23,441 bases of DNA from Dehalococcoidia bacterium (GCA_030602665.1 JAUVZE010000004.1:1-23441), one strand, 5' to 3'; counted from the stretch's first letter, positions 8,070 to 15,113 are shown. Numbers and translations are program-made. Notes: a model not told the origin generated them from the sequence alone.

Positions 8070-8595
8070 CACCCTCTGCTTTCTCAACTTTAGCCGACTT
8101 GCGCCTAGCCAGCTCTTCTTTTGGGTCTCTAAGCTGGCTGAGGGCAAGCATTGTTACCTTAGCCACATTAATGTGATTAGAGCTACCTAATGATTTGGTA
8201 AGGACATCTTTAATCCCGGCTGCCTCGAGCACAGCCCGGGTACTACCCCCAGCAATAATACCGGTACCGCGTGCCGCCGGTTTTAACAAGACCTTAGCGG
8301 CTCCAAATTTAACCGTTATTTCGTGGGGAATAGTGGTGCCAGCTAATGGTACTTTAATCAGATTCTTTCTGGCGATAGCTCCGGCCTTGTTAATCGCTCC
8401 TGGCACTTCAGTGGCCTTGCCCATGCCTATACCGACATGACCATTGCCATCTCCAGTTACCACCAAGGCGCTAAAACTAAGTCGCTTACCTCCGCTTACC
8501 ACCTTAGCCACCCGGTTAACATTGATTAGCTTTTCGGTCAGTGTCAACTCGGTTGGGTCAATCTTGAGATTGTTTATCAATCTTACCCCCTTCAA
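8062..8595 (-). CDS. rpsE: Small ribosomal subunit protein uS5 (S5)
   Basis: S5 lies at the back of the 30S subunit near the mRNA entry and the decoding region. The product is 177 residues. It has the dsRBD-like N-domain VNRVAKVVSGGKRLSFSALVV-GD--GHVGIG and the C-terminal KVLLKPAARGTGIIAGG--RAVLE-AGI-DVLTKSLGS--HINV block. The start is uncertain. TTG at 8595 is given here, with a weak AAGGGA site. A second in-frame TTG at 8580 is preceded by AAGGGGG and would shorten the protein by five residues. There is no suitable ATG. It sits between rplR and rpmD. Confidence 0.95.
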   Translation of the reverse strand: MKGVRLINNLKIDPTELTLTEKLINVNRVAKVVSGGKRLSFSALVVTGDGNGHVGIGMGKATEVPGAINKAGAIARKNLIKVPLAGTTIPHEITVKFGAAKVLLKPAARGTGIIAGGSTRAVLEAAGIKDVLTKSLGSSNHINVAKVTMLALSQLRDPKEELARRKSAKVEKAEGDG

Positions 8596-8607
8596 GCTTC
8601 CCTTGAT

Positions 8608-8973
8608 TTAAAATTTTAGTCCCGCCTGTCGAGCTGCTTCAGCCAGGGCTTTAACCCGGCCGTGATATTTATATCCACCACGGTCAAAAACTACCTGATT
8701 TATCCCTTTACTTAGTGCTCGCTTAGCTACCTGAGAACCAACCAGCTCTGCCTTACCTGTCTTGACTTTACCCACTGCCTCACTTTTTATCTCTGGCTCA
8801 AGGGTTGAGGCAGAAGCCAGCGTATGTCCATTTGAGTCATCAATAGCCTGAGCGTATATATGGTTCAAGCTACGGAAGACACATAGCCGAGGTCTAGAGG
8901 TGGTACCCTCCACCTTGGCTCGGACTCGTTTATGTCTTCTCCGACGAGCTACTCTCGGTTCATCCTTCGCCAT
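8608..8973 (-). CDS. rplR: Large ribosomal subunit protein uL18 (L18)
   Basis: L18 binds 5S rRNA in the 50S central protuberance together with L5. The 121-residue protein has a basic N-terminus (RRRRHKRVRAKVEGTTSRPR). It is followed by LCVFRSLNHIYAQAIDD and the C-terminal FDRGGYKYHGRVKALAEAARQAGLKF, all family hallmarks. Its ATG at 8973 is one base from the rplF stop. Length and position are normal. Confidence 0.97.
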   Translation of the reverse strand: MAKDEPRVARRRRHKRVRAKVEGTTSRPRLCVFRSLNHIYAQAIDDSNGHTLASASTLEPEIKSEAVGKVKTGKAELVGSQVAKRALSKGINQVVFDRGGYKYHGRVKALAEAARQAGLKF

Positions 8974-8974
8974 A

Positions 8975-9526
8975 TTACTTCTTACCGATAGCTTTCCCGG
9001 CTTTACCGGCTTTAAGATGGACTAGTTCCCCAGCGTACCTAATACCCTTACCCTTATAAGCATCCGGGGGACGGATAGCTCGGATTTTAGCTGCCATCTC
9101 GCCAACCACTTCCTTACTAATCCCAGTAACCTTAATGCGATTGGCTCCCTCTACTGCTAGGGACACGCCGGGTAGTGGTAACACCTCTACCGAGTGCGAA
9201 TATCCGACATGAATTATCAGTTTATCTCCTGCCTTTTCCGCCCGGTAACCCACACCCACTATTTCCAGACTCTTCTCAAAGCCACTAGTTACCCCTTCCA
9301 CCATGTTGGCCAAAAGGCTTCGTGTCAGTCCGTGTAAGGAACGGTGCCCCTTGCTATCACTAGGTCGTGACACTATCAGGCTGTCGTTGTTTAGGGCTAT
9401 GGACATATCTGGGTTGAAACGGCGGCTAAGCTGCCCTTTGGGCCCGGTTACAGTTACCTCACCCGGTTTAATATCCACTACTACCCCCTCTGGCACAGGT
9501 ATCGGCATTCGTCCCACTCTAGACAT
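8975..9526 (-). CDS. rplF: Large ribosomal subunit protein uL6 (L6)
   Basis: L6 sits near the GTPase-associated region of the 50S subunit and has two similar domains. The 183-residue product begins MSRVGRMPIPVPEGV and has the EIVGVGYRAEKAGDKLIIHVGYSH segment in the middle. It ends with the RPPDAYKGKGIRYAGELVHLKAGKAGK signature of bacterial L6. The ATG at 9526 follows rpsH by 21 bases. It is a standard member of the spc operon. Confidence 0.97.
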   Translation of the reverse strand: MSRVGRMPIPVPEGVVVDIKPGEVTVTGPKGQLSRRFNPDMSIALNNDSLIVSRPSDSKGHRSLHGLTRSLLANMVEGVTSGFEKSLEIVGVGYRAEKAGDKLIIHVGYSHSVEVLPLPGVSLAVEGANRIKVTGISKEVVGEMAAKIRAIRPPDAYKGKGIRYAGELVHLKAGKAGKAIGKK

Positions 9527-9547
9527 TTTTATAACCCCAAGACTTAC

Positions 9548-9946
9548 TCACCATACACAGCATAAAAGTTCACCCCCAAGCCCTTGGCGCCAGGCCCGTT
9601 GTCCGGTCATCACACCCTTAGATGTAGAAACAATAGCAATGCCTGTACCCCCGTAAACCCGAGGGATTTCTTGGCGCTGGACGTGTACCCTCAGTCCAGG
9701 CTTGCTTACTCGCTCCAGCCCAGAAAGGAGGGACTGCTTTTTATCACCGTATCTAAGGTAAATTTTAATTACCCGCTGCGGCTTGCCCCTAAGCACCTCA
9801 TAATCGCTAATGAAACCCTCCTCCCTGAGGATTCTAGCAATGGAGAGCTTCATCCTCGACGCTGGCACTAGCACAAAATCGTGCCGTGCCATAATGGCAT
9901 TGCGTATTCTAGTTAGCATATCGGCAATTGGGTCAGAGATAGTCAT
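9548..9946 (-). CDS. rpsH: Small ribosomal subunit protein uS8 (S8)
   Basis: S8 is a primary 16S rRNA-binding protein, and in E. coli it represses the spc operon. The 132-residue protein begins MTISDPIADMLTRIRNAIMA. Its C-terminus GTGIAIVSTSKGVMTGQ-A---GLGGELLCCVW carries the S8 signature, with S-T-S as the conserved RNA-contact motif. The ATG at 9946 has AGGAAG upstream. It lies between the zinc-type rpsN and rplF. Confidence 0.97.
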   Translation of the reverse strand: MTISDPIADMLTRIRNAIMARHDFVLVPASRMKLSIARILREEGFISDYEVLRGKPQRVIKIYLRYGDKKQSLLSGLERVSKPGLRVHVQRQEIPRVYGGTGIAIVSTSKGVMTGQRAWRQGLGGELLCCVW

Positions 9947-9968
9947 CGCCTACTTCCTCTATAATAAT

Positions 9969-10154
9969 TTACCAGCTTGATTTTTTCACTCCCGGAATCT
10001 GGCCAGCAAGAGCCAACTTACGAAAACAAATTCGGCAAAGCCCGAACTTACGGATAGAGGCACGAGGTCGGGCACACAGGTAACATCGGTTATGCTGTTG
10101 CACCGTGTATTTGGCCGGGCGCTGCCACTTTGCGATTTTTGATTTCTTAGCCAT
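9969..10154 (-). CDS. rpsN: Small ribosomal subunit protein uS14, zinc-binding type Z
   Basis: S14 helps assemble the 30S head. The 61-residue length and the two CxxC pairs (Cys24/Cys27 and Cys40/Cys43) place it in the short zinc-binding class (rpsZ / S14 type Z) rather than the roughly 100-residue zinc-free class. The sequence R-C-Y-L-C-A-R-P-R-A and KFGLCRICFRKLA--G-IPGVKKSSW is characteristic. The ATG at 10154 has an AGAGAGCGG-type site upstream, and it sits 10 bases after the rplE stop. Confidence 0.97.
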   Translation of the reverse strand: MAKKSKIAKWQRPAKYTVQQHNRCYLCARPRASIRKFGLCRICFRKLALAGQIPGVKKSSW

Positions 10155-10164
10155 TCCGCTCTCT

Positions 10165-10707
10165 CTAGTCCTTAGCGAAGGGCATACCTAATAATTCTAG
10201 CAGGTGTTTGCCCTCTTCATCGGTTTTGGCGGTAGTGATAATTGACACTTCTAGCCCTCGCACCTTGTCTATTTTGTCATAATCTACTTCCGGAAAGATA
10301 ATTTGTTCCTTAAGCCCCAGAGTATAGTTTCCCCGGCCAGCAAAGGAGTTGCTAGAAACCCCTTGAAACTCGCGCATACGGGGTAAAACAGCATTCACCA
10401 GCTTGTCAAAAAAGTCATACATTCGCTCTCCCCGTAGGGTTACCTTGAGTCCGATAGGCATCCCTGCCCTCAACCTAAAGGCAGCAATAGACTTCTTGGC
10501 ACGGGTGATTACCGGGTGCTGTCCTGAAATAGCTGTCAGGTCTCTCTCCGCCGCTTCCAGAGCCTTAGCATTCTGAACTGCCTCACCCAAGCCAATATTA
10601 AGCACCACCTTATCTAGCCGCGGTACCTGCATTATATTCTGGTACCCACAAAGCTTCATCAGACTAGGAATAACCTCTTGTTTGTACCTTTCCTTCAGTC
10701 GCGACAT
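10165..10707 (-). CDS. rplE: Large ribosomal subunit protein uL5 (L5)
   Basis: L5 binds 5S rRNA in the central protuberance and bridges to S13. The 180-residue protein has MQVPRLDKVVLNIGLGEAV, RAKKSIAAFRLR-GMPIG-KVTLRG-RMYDFFDKL, and NYTLGLKEQIIFPEVDYDKID, all standard for the family. The ATG at 10707 directly abuts the rplX TAA stop at 10708, so re-initiation is likely. No anomaly is seen. Confidence 0.97.
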   Translation of the reverse strand: MSRLKERYKQEVIPSLMKLCGYQNIMQVPRLDKVVLNIGLGEAVQNAKALEAAERDLTAISGQHPVITRAKKSIAAFRLRAGMPIGLKVTLRGERMYDFFDKLVNAVLPRMREFQGVSSNSFAGRGNYTLGLKEQIIFPEVDYDKIDKVRGLEVSIITTAKTDEEGKHLLELLGMPFAKD

Positions 10708-11019
10708 TTAATCAATTACCTCAGAGCATCGGTTGCAAACCCGAACTTTCCGGCCATCCTCTAAAAAGTGAAAGCCAACTCGGGTAGGACGATTACACCT
10801 ACTGCACAGTAGCATAACATTTGACACAGGAATTGGCGCCTCAAGCTGTATTATGCCGGCTTGCCTAACCCTTCCCCTTGCCCTAACATGCCGTTTAATA
10901 AAGTTGATACCCTCAACCATTATCCGCTCTTTCTTAGGGTAAGCAAAACGTACCTTGCCCGTTTTGCCCTTATCTTTACCGGCAATCACCATCACAGTAT
11001 CGTTCTTTCTAATCTTCAT
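10708..11019 (-). CDS. rplX: Large ribosomal subunit protein uL24 (L24), with paired CxxC motifs
   Basis: L24 starts 50S assembly by binding the 5' part of 23S rRNA. The 103-residue protein has the KOW motif near the N-terminus (V-M-V-I-A-G-K-D-K-G-K-T-G-K-V) and the HVR--G---QAGIIQLEAPI-VSNVML block. The C-terminal part contains Cys72/Cys75 and Cys95/Cys98, a pattern compatible with a zinc ribbon and found in many bacterial L24 proteins but absent from E. coli. The gene lies between rplN and rplE with no spacer to rplE. Confidence 0.96.
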   Translation of the reverse strand: MKIRKNDTVMVIAGKDKGKTGKVRFAYPKKERIMVEGINFIKRHVRARGRVRQAGIIQLEAPIPVSNVMLLCSRCNRPTRVGFHFLEDGRKVRVCNRCSEVID

Positions 11020-11031
11020 AGCCTAACTGCC

Positions 11032-11400
11032 TCACAGAACTTCAGGTGCCAGAGATATAATCTTGGTAAAGTTTTTCTCCCTCAGCTCCCTGGCTACCGG
11101 CCCAAAGATTCGGCTTCCCTTAGGGTTGTTCTTATCAGTAAGAATTACGGCAGCATTTTCATCAAACCTAATACAGGAGCCATCGGGGCGCCGATATGGC
11201 TGAGCGGTTCTAATGATAACTGCTCTGACCACATCCCCCTTCTTCACCCCTGCCCCGGGGATGGCTCGTTTGACTGAAGCCACAATGATATCACCCACCC
11301 GAGCGTATTTCTTCCTGGTGCCGCCCAATACGCCAATACACATAAGCTGTCGGGCTCCAGTATTATCAGCTGCCTTAAGTCTGGTATAGGATTGAATCAT
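11032..11400 (-). CDS. rplN: Large ribosomal subunit protein uL14 (L14)
   Basis: L14 lies at the subunit interface of the 50S and is the binding site of the silencing factor RsfS. The 122-residue protein has the standard length. It contains MIQSYTRLKAADNTGARQLMCI, the GD-I-ASVK-A-PG--VKKGDV-RAV-IRT segment and GSRIFGPVARELREKNFTKIISLAPEVL at the end. The ATG at 11400 follows the rpsQ stop by 22 bases. It begins the spc part of the cluster. Confidence 0.97.
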   Translation of the reverse strand: MIQSYTRLKAADNTGARQLMCIGVLGGTRKKYARVGDIIVASVKRAIPGAGVKKGDVVRAVIIRTAQPYRRPDGSCIRFDENAAVILTDKNNPKGSRIFGPVARELREKNFTKIISLAPEVL

Positions 11401-11422
11401 ATCAGTCTACCTACAACTAATT

Positions 11423-11704
11423 TCAGCTTATTTCTCTAGGCTGAATCTCTACTACCTCTCTCTTGGTTATTATCTCGGCTACTCGCCACCGCTTGTGCCT
11501 GGATAAGGGGCGAGTTTCTACAATCCTGACTATATCTCCTAGCCCGCACTCATTATTTTCGTCGTGAGCTTTATACTTAACTGTTCTCTTGATAGCCTTC
11601 TTATATAACGGATGGTGCCTGGATGTTTCTACTGCCACTACCACTGTCTTATCCATCTTATTACTCACTACGCAACCAATTCTAGTTTTGTGCTTGCTCT
11701 CCAT
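11423..11704 (-). CDS. rpsQ: Small ribosomal subunit protein uS17 (S17)
   Basis: S17 is a primary 16S rRNA-binding protein of OB fold. The 93-residue chain shows IGCVVSNKMDKTVVVAVE followed by HPLYKKAIKRTVKYKAHDENNECGLGD-V-I-ETRPLS--KRWRV-EI, the standard S17 pattern. The ATG at 11704 is preceded by an AGGTAGG-like site. It follows rpmC by 25 bases and ends the S10 portion of the cluster. Confidence 0.96.
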   Translation of the reverse strand: MESKHKTRIGCVVSNKMDKTVVVAVETSRHHPLYKKAIKRTVKYKAHDENNECGLGDIVRIVETRPLSRHKRWRVAEIITKREVVEIQPREIS

Positions 11705-11729
11705 AGCTTAAACCTACCTCCATGCTTCG

Positions 11730-11951
11730 CTAGGCAACCTTTGATTTTCCCGGTTGCTTTATACCTAGCTCCCTCTCCCTGATTATGGTCTTCAGTCTAG
11801 CAATACTCTTTTGGACTCTGGGGATTTCGCGGTGGTTCACCAATTGCCTGGTAGCTAAGCGAAAGCGAAGGTTAAGCAGCTCCTGATGAGCTTCCTCCAA
11901 TTGCTTTACCAGTTCCTCAGAATTAAGCGCTCGAATTTCCTCAACCTTCAA
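11730..11951 (-). CDS. rpmC: Large ribosomal subunit protein uL29 (L29)
   Basis: L29 is a small helical 50S protein at the rim of the peptide exit tunnel, where it helps bind trigger factor and SRP. The 73-residue product begins with EEIRALNSEELVKQLEE and contains ELLNLRFRLATRQLVNHREI followed by IARLKTIIRERE, matching L29. The start is TTG at 11951 with an AAGGGGG site seven bases upstream; there is no competing ATG. It lies between rplP and rpsQ. Confidence 0.95.
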   Translation of the reverse strand: MKVEEIRALNSEELVKQLEEAHQELLNLRFRLATRQLVNHREIPRVQKSIARLKTIIRERELGIKQPGKSKVA

Positions 11952-11966
11952 CTTAAGCCCCCTTAT

Positions 11967-12401
11967 TTACGCCTCGCTACTAACGGCAACACCGACTTCC
12001 CGTACCACAAATCTGGTGGCTATTGGGAGCTTGTGCGAAGCTAAGCGCATCGCCTCTTTGGCTACTTCTTGTCCAACACCCGCCATTTCAAATAGAATTC
12101 TTCCCGGTTTAACCACGGCTACCCAATGGTCTGGGGGACCCTTACCCCCACCCATACGGGTCTCCGCCGGCTTCTTGGTAACTGGTTTATCCGGGAAAAT
12201 GGGAACCCAAACGCGGCCGCCACGACGAATGTGATGGGTAATAGCGCGCCGTGCCGCTTCAATTTGTCGGCTAGTAATCCAGGCAGACTCCAGCGCCTGC
12301 AAGCCAAAATCGCCAAAAACGATTATATTCCCCGCCTGGGCTCTACCCCGGCGATGTCCTTTATGACTCTTGCGGTATTTCACCCGTTTCGGCTGTAACA
12401 T
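11967..12401 (-). CDS. rplP: Large ribosomal subunit protein uL16 (L16)
   Basis: L16 organises the A-site region of the 50S subunit. The start chosen is the ATG at 12401, which gives 144 residues beginning MLQPKRVKYRKSHKGHRRGR, the family N-terminus. An ATG at 12422 would add seven residues foreign to the family. Downstream are FGDFGLQALE-AWITSRQIEAARRAITHHIRRGG and TKKPAETRMGGGKGPPDHWVAVVKPGRILFE, all typical. The start lies inside rpsC, a 41-base overlap, and its AGAGGAG ribosome-binding site (12406-12412) is within the last tandem repeat of rpsC. Confidence 0.96.
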   Translation of the reverse strand: MLQPKRVKYRKSHKGHRRGRAQAGNIIVFGDFGLQALESAWITSRQIEAARRAITHHIRRGGRVWVPIFPDKPVTKKPAETRMGGGKGPPDHWVAVVKPGRILFEMAGVGQEVAKEAMRLASHKLPIATRFVVREVGVAVSSEA

Positions 12402-13545
12402 CCTTCTCCTCTGGTTCGGCAACCGGTGTTGGCCGTGTTCTTCTTCGTGCTACTGGTTTAGCTGCTTTTTCTTCTGGTTCAGCGGCTGGTGGTGCTACCT
12501 CTTTCCGCTCACTGACTACGGGTTCAGCCGGTTTCTCCTCTGGTTCAGCGGCTGGTGTTGGCCGTCTTTTTCGTGCCGCTGGTTTAGCCGCCTTTTCTTC
12601 TGGTTTGGCTGGTGGTGCTACCTCTTTCTTCTCACTGACTACAGGTTCAGCCGGTTTCTCCTCTGGTTCAGCGGCTGGTGTTGGCCGTCTTTTTCGTGCC
12701 GCTGGTTTAGCTGCTTTTTCTTCTGGTTTGGCTGGTGGGGCTACCTCTTCTCGCTCACTGACTACAGGTTCAGCCGGTTTCTCCTCTGGTTCAGCGGCTG
12801 GTGTTGGCCGTCTTTTTCGTGCCGCTGGTTTAGCCGCCTTTTCTTCTGGTTTGGCTGGTGGGGCTACCTCTTCCCGCTCACTGACTACGGGTTCAGCCGG
12901 CATTTCCTCCACCTTAGGTTCAGGACGAATGTCCCCCCTATATATCCACACCTTTACCCCTATCCGGCCCAGAGTGGTACGTGCCTCAGTAAAGCCATAA
13001 TCAATATCAGCCCGAAGTGTATGCAGGGGTACTCGTCCCTGATGCATAGTCTGGCGGCGAGCTATCTCGGCACCACCTAATCTACCAGCGCAACTAACCC
13101 TCACTCCTTTAGCCCCGGCTTGGATGGTGCGGAAAATTGCCTGCTTTATCGCCCGCCGGTAAGCCACCCGGCGCTCAATCTGTTCCGCTATCGTCCTAGC
13201 TACCAAGTAAGCATCAAGTTCAGGCTGCTGGATCTCCCGGATGGTGAGTCGCACCCTCTTTCTGATAAGATTCTCAAGGTAAAGCCTCATTTCATCAACC
13301 CGTTGTCCCCCCCGCCCGATGACAACACCGGGCCAGGCAGTGTGGATGGTTATTGACACCTCATTTGTCTGGCGCTCTATCTCCACTAGCGAGACCCCGG
13401 CTTGAGCATACTTGGCTTGAATAACCTGCCGGAGCTTGATATCCTCCTGCAGATTATCAATAAAATGTTTATCGGCATACCATTTGGCTTGCCAATCGTA
13501 TATGACGCCAATTCTAAAACCCAGGGGATGGACTTTATGACCCAA
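12361..13545 (-). CDS. rpsC: Small ribosomal subunit protein uS3 (S3) with a long repetitive C-terminal tail
   Basis: S3 lines the mRNA entry channel of the 30S and takes part in mRNA unwinding. The TTG at 13545 is chosen because it gives the family start GHKVHPLGFRIGVIYDWQAKW, with AGGAG at 13553-13557, seven bases upstream. The product is 394 residues. Residues 1-215 are a normal S3, with the KH domain containing VVIGRGGQRVDEMRL and the C-terminal RAGR-GGAEIARR--HQGRVPLHTLRADIDYG block. Residues 216-394 are a disordered-looking tail of four tandem units of 41, 41, 41 and 43 residues rich in Pro, Ala, Glu and Lys/Arg, followed by a 13-residue end. Most S3 proteins are 210-280 residues. The gene overlaps rplV by 11 bases and rplP by 41. 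Confidence 0.96.
   Translation of the reverse strand: MGHKVHPLGFRIGVIYDWQAKWYADKHFIDNLQEDIKLRQVIQAKYAQAGVSLVEIERQTNEVSITIHTAWPGVVIGRGGQRVDEMRLYLENLIRKRVRLTIREIQQPELDAYLVARTIAEQIERRVAYRRAIKQAIFRTIQAGAKGVRVSCAGRLGGAEIARRQTMHQGRVPLHTLRADIDYGFTEARTTLGRIGVKVWIYRGDIRPEPKVEEMPAEPVVSEREEVAPPAKPEEKAAKPAARKRRPTPAAEPEEKPAEPVVSEREEVAPPAKPEEKAAKPAARKRRPTPAAEPEEKPAEPVVSEKKEVAPPAKPEEKAAKPAARKRRPTPAAEPEEKPAEPVVSERKEVAPPAAEPEEKAAKPVARRRTRPTPVAEPEEKDVTAETGEIPQES
12403..12900 (-). repeat. Four-copy 123-bp in-frame tandem repeat inside rpsC
   Basis: Four head-to-tail units cover 12778-12900, 12655-12777, 12532-12654 and 12403-12531. The first three are exactly 123 bp; the fourth is 129 bp and more diverged. The period is directly visible from the recurring 'ggttcagccgg' at 12521, 12644, 12767 and 12890. 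Each unit encodes PAEPVVSE-x-x-EVAPPAKPEEK, then AAKPAARKRRPTP and AAEPEEK. The first unit has 9 Pro, 9 Ala, 9 Glu and 9 Lys/Arg in 41 residues, so it has no net charge from those side chains. The near-identity of three copies suggests recent expansion by slippage or unequal crossing-over. Confidence 0.97.
12406..12412 (-). promoter_or_regulatory. rplP ribosome-binding site inside the rpsC repeat
   Basis: AGAGGAG on the minus strand, four bases before the rplP ATG at 12401. It is the Glu-Pro-Glu-Glu-Lys codon run at the end of the fourth rpsC repeat. The same AGAGGAG string occurs at the end of each of the other three repeat copies (about 12535, 12658 and 12781), where no start codon follows at a suitable distance. 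Confidence 0.75.
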
Positions 13546-13885
13546 TTTGTTTCTCCTGCTCAGCAACAATAACTGTAATATGACTAGAACGTTTAAGGAT
13601 GGGGGTGGCCCTGCCCCGTGCCCGAGGTCGAAACCTCTTTAAAGTTCGTGCCTTATCGGCAAAAATACCGACAATCATTAAATCTGAGGGGGTCATCTGG
13701 AAATTGTTCTCGGCATTAGCCGCCGCTGACTTCACCACCTTGGCTACCACTCGAGCTGCCGGGCTAGAGGCAAACTGGAGTATAGTCAACGCCTCATCCA
13801 CTCTCTTGCCCCGCACCATATCTACTAGTAGGCGCACCTTACGGGGCGATATGCCGGTGTCTTTAGCTATTGCCCTTACTTCCAT
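13535..13885 (-). CDS. rplV: Large ribosomal subunit protein uL22 (L22)
   Basis: L22 lines the peptide exit tunnel through a long beta-hairpin. The 116-residue protein has the family segments ISPRKVRLLVDMVRGKRVDEAL, KVVKSAAANAENN, and the C-terminal RARGRATPI-KRSSHI-VIV hairpin region that carries the macrolide-resistance positions in other bacteria. The ATG at 13885 follows the rpsS stop by 17 bases, and the end overlaps rpsC by 11 bases. Confidence 0.97.
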   Translation of the reverse strand: MEVRAIAKDTGISPRKVRLLVDMVRGKRVDEALTILQFASSPAARVVAKVVKSAAANAENNFQMTPSDLMIVGIFADKARTLKRFRPRARGRATPILKRSSHITVIVAEQEKQIGS

Positions 13886-13902
13886 GCTATACCTCGTCTA
13901 GC

Positions 13903-14193
13903 CTACTTTCTTCTTACCTGAGGAGTTCTTTCTGCCTTAGATGTGTGCCCCCTGAAGGTTCTAGTTAAGGCAAACTCACCCAACTTGTGCCCCACCATAT
14001 TCTCCGTGATATAGATAGGTACATGTCTCCTGCCGTCATGAACGGCGATGGTAAGCCCCACCATCTGGGGCAAGATAGTGGAGGCTCGTGCCCAGGTTTT
14101 TATCACTGCCTTCTGACCAGAGCGGTTGAGCGCCTCTACCTTCTTTAGCAGTTTAGCATCAACGGCTGGTCCCTTTTTAGTTGACCTTGACAT
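13903..14193 (-). CDS. rpsS: Small ribosomal subunit protein uS19 (S19)
   Basis: S19 lies in the 30S head and contacts S13 and 16S rRNA. The 96-residue chain begins MSRSTKKGPAVDAKLLKKVE and has the TWARASTILPQMVGLTIAVHDGRRHVPIYITENMVGHKLGEF block followed by TRTFRGH, all standard. The length is typical. It starts 13 bases after rplB and precedes rplV in normal S10 operon order. Confidence 0.97.
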   Translation of the reverse strand: MSRSTKKGPAVDAKLLKKVEALNRSGQKAVIKTWARASTILPQMVGLTIAVHDGRRHVPIYITENMVGHKLGEFALTRTFRGHTSKAERTPQVRRK

Positions 14194-14206
14194 TTCGTCT
14201 CCTTGC

Positions 14207-15034
14207 CTACTTTTCTCGACGTTTCACTATCATCTTGTCTGAAGCCTTGGGTTTTCGAGTTCTATAGCCCAGAGCCGGCTTACCCCAGGGTGTTTTAGGC
14301 CCAGGCATGCCTATCGGACTCCTGCCCTCTCCACCACCGTGAGGGTGGTCACGGGGAGACATAGCTGAACCCCTCACTGAGGGTCGCCAGCCCAACCACC
14401 GTTTACGACCTGCCTTGCCCAAATTAATGCTCTGATGGTCAATATTCCCTACCTGACCAATGGTAGCTAGACAATAGGTTCGGATGCGCCTTACCTCGCT
14501 AGATGGTAACCGAACCAGGGCATATTCACCCTCCTTTACCATTAGCTGTGCTGCAGCTCCGGCGCTCCGCACCAATTGTCCTCCCTTTCCCCTCTGCATC
14601 TCAATATTATGGATTAAAGTCCCACTGGGGATTAGCCTCAAGGGTAAGGCATTTCCCGGTTTTACCTCAGCATCATCACCCGACTTTATAACATCCCCGA
14701 CGCTAAGTTCGGATGGGGCAAGGATGTAACGTTTTTCCCCATCGGCATAGTAAATAAGAGCAATATTTGCCGAACGGTTAGGGTCATATTCAATAGCTGC
14801 CACCCTGCCCGGAACACCGAACTTGTCCCGTTTGAAGTCGATAATACGGAGTCTGCGCTTGGCGCCACCACCGCGGTGTCGAACAGTTATTTTCCCCTGA
14901 ATATTACGCCCCGCCCTCCTTTTAAGGGGTGAGAGCAGTGATTTCTCTGGCTTTCCCTTTGTTATTTCTTCAAAGGTAGAGCCGCTCATACCCCGTCTGC
15001 CGGGAGAAGTGGGACGATATACCTTTAATGCCAC
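14207..15034 (-). CDS. rplB: Large ribosomal subunit protein uL2 (L2)
   Basis: L2 is a primary 23S rRNA-binding protein near the peptidyl-transferase centre. The 275-residue protein has the standard length. It has KITVRHRGGGAKRRLRIIDFKR, an IEYDPNRSANIALI-YADGEKRYI block and the C-terminal MSPRDHPHGGGEGRSPIG segment; His230 corresponds to the conserved functionally important His229 of E. coli. The start is GTG at 15034 with AAGGAG eight bases upstream. Unusually for this operon position, 156 non-coding bases separate it from rplW; they hold a palindromic element. Confidence 0.97.
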   Translation of the reverse strand: MALKVYRPTSPGRRGMSGSTFEEITKGKPEKSLLSPLKRRAGRNIQGKITVRHRGGGAKRRLRIIDFKRDKFGVPGRVAAIEYDPNRSANIALIYYADGEKRYILAPSELSVGDVIKSGDDAEVKPGNALPLRLIPSGTLIHNIEMQRGKGGQLVRSAGAAAQLMVKEGEYALVRLPSSEVRRIRTYCLATIGQVGNIDHQSINLGKAGRKRWLGWRPSVRGSAMSPRDHPHGGGEGRSPIGMPGPKTPWGKPALGYRTRKPKASDKMIVKRREK

Positions 15035-15113
15035 CTGGGCTTCTCCTTCCTCAGCATTTATATTTCATAGTTTCGTAACAGTCTAAGATTGCTTATTACC
15101 CTAACCCTTGTAT

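Noticed and set aside
8070..8147. Upstream extension of rpmD by 26 residues
   Set aside because: The added residues come from another frame of rpsE, and L30 begins at MAKLRITW.
12370..13080. Long plus-strand open frames opposite rpsC encoding Trp/Phe/Ser-rich repeats
   Set aside because: They are the mirror image of the rpsC tandem repeats. The minus-strand reading is a true S3 with a continuous frame, and the plus-strand frames have no family resemblance and no ribosome-binding site.
15061..15090. Internal promoter upstream of rplB (TATAAA at about 15056-15061 on the minus strand)
   Set aside because: The -10-like box has no acceptable -35 box at the right distance; TTAGAC at an 18-base spacing matches too poorly.
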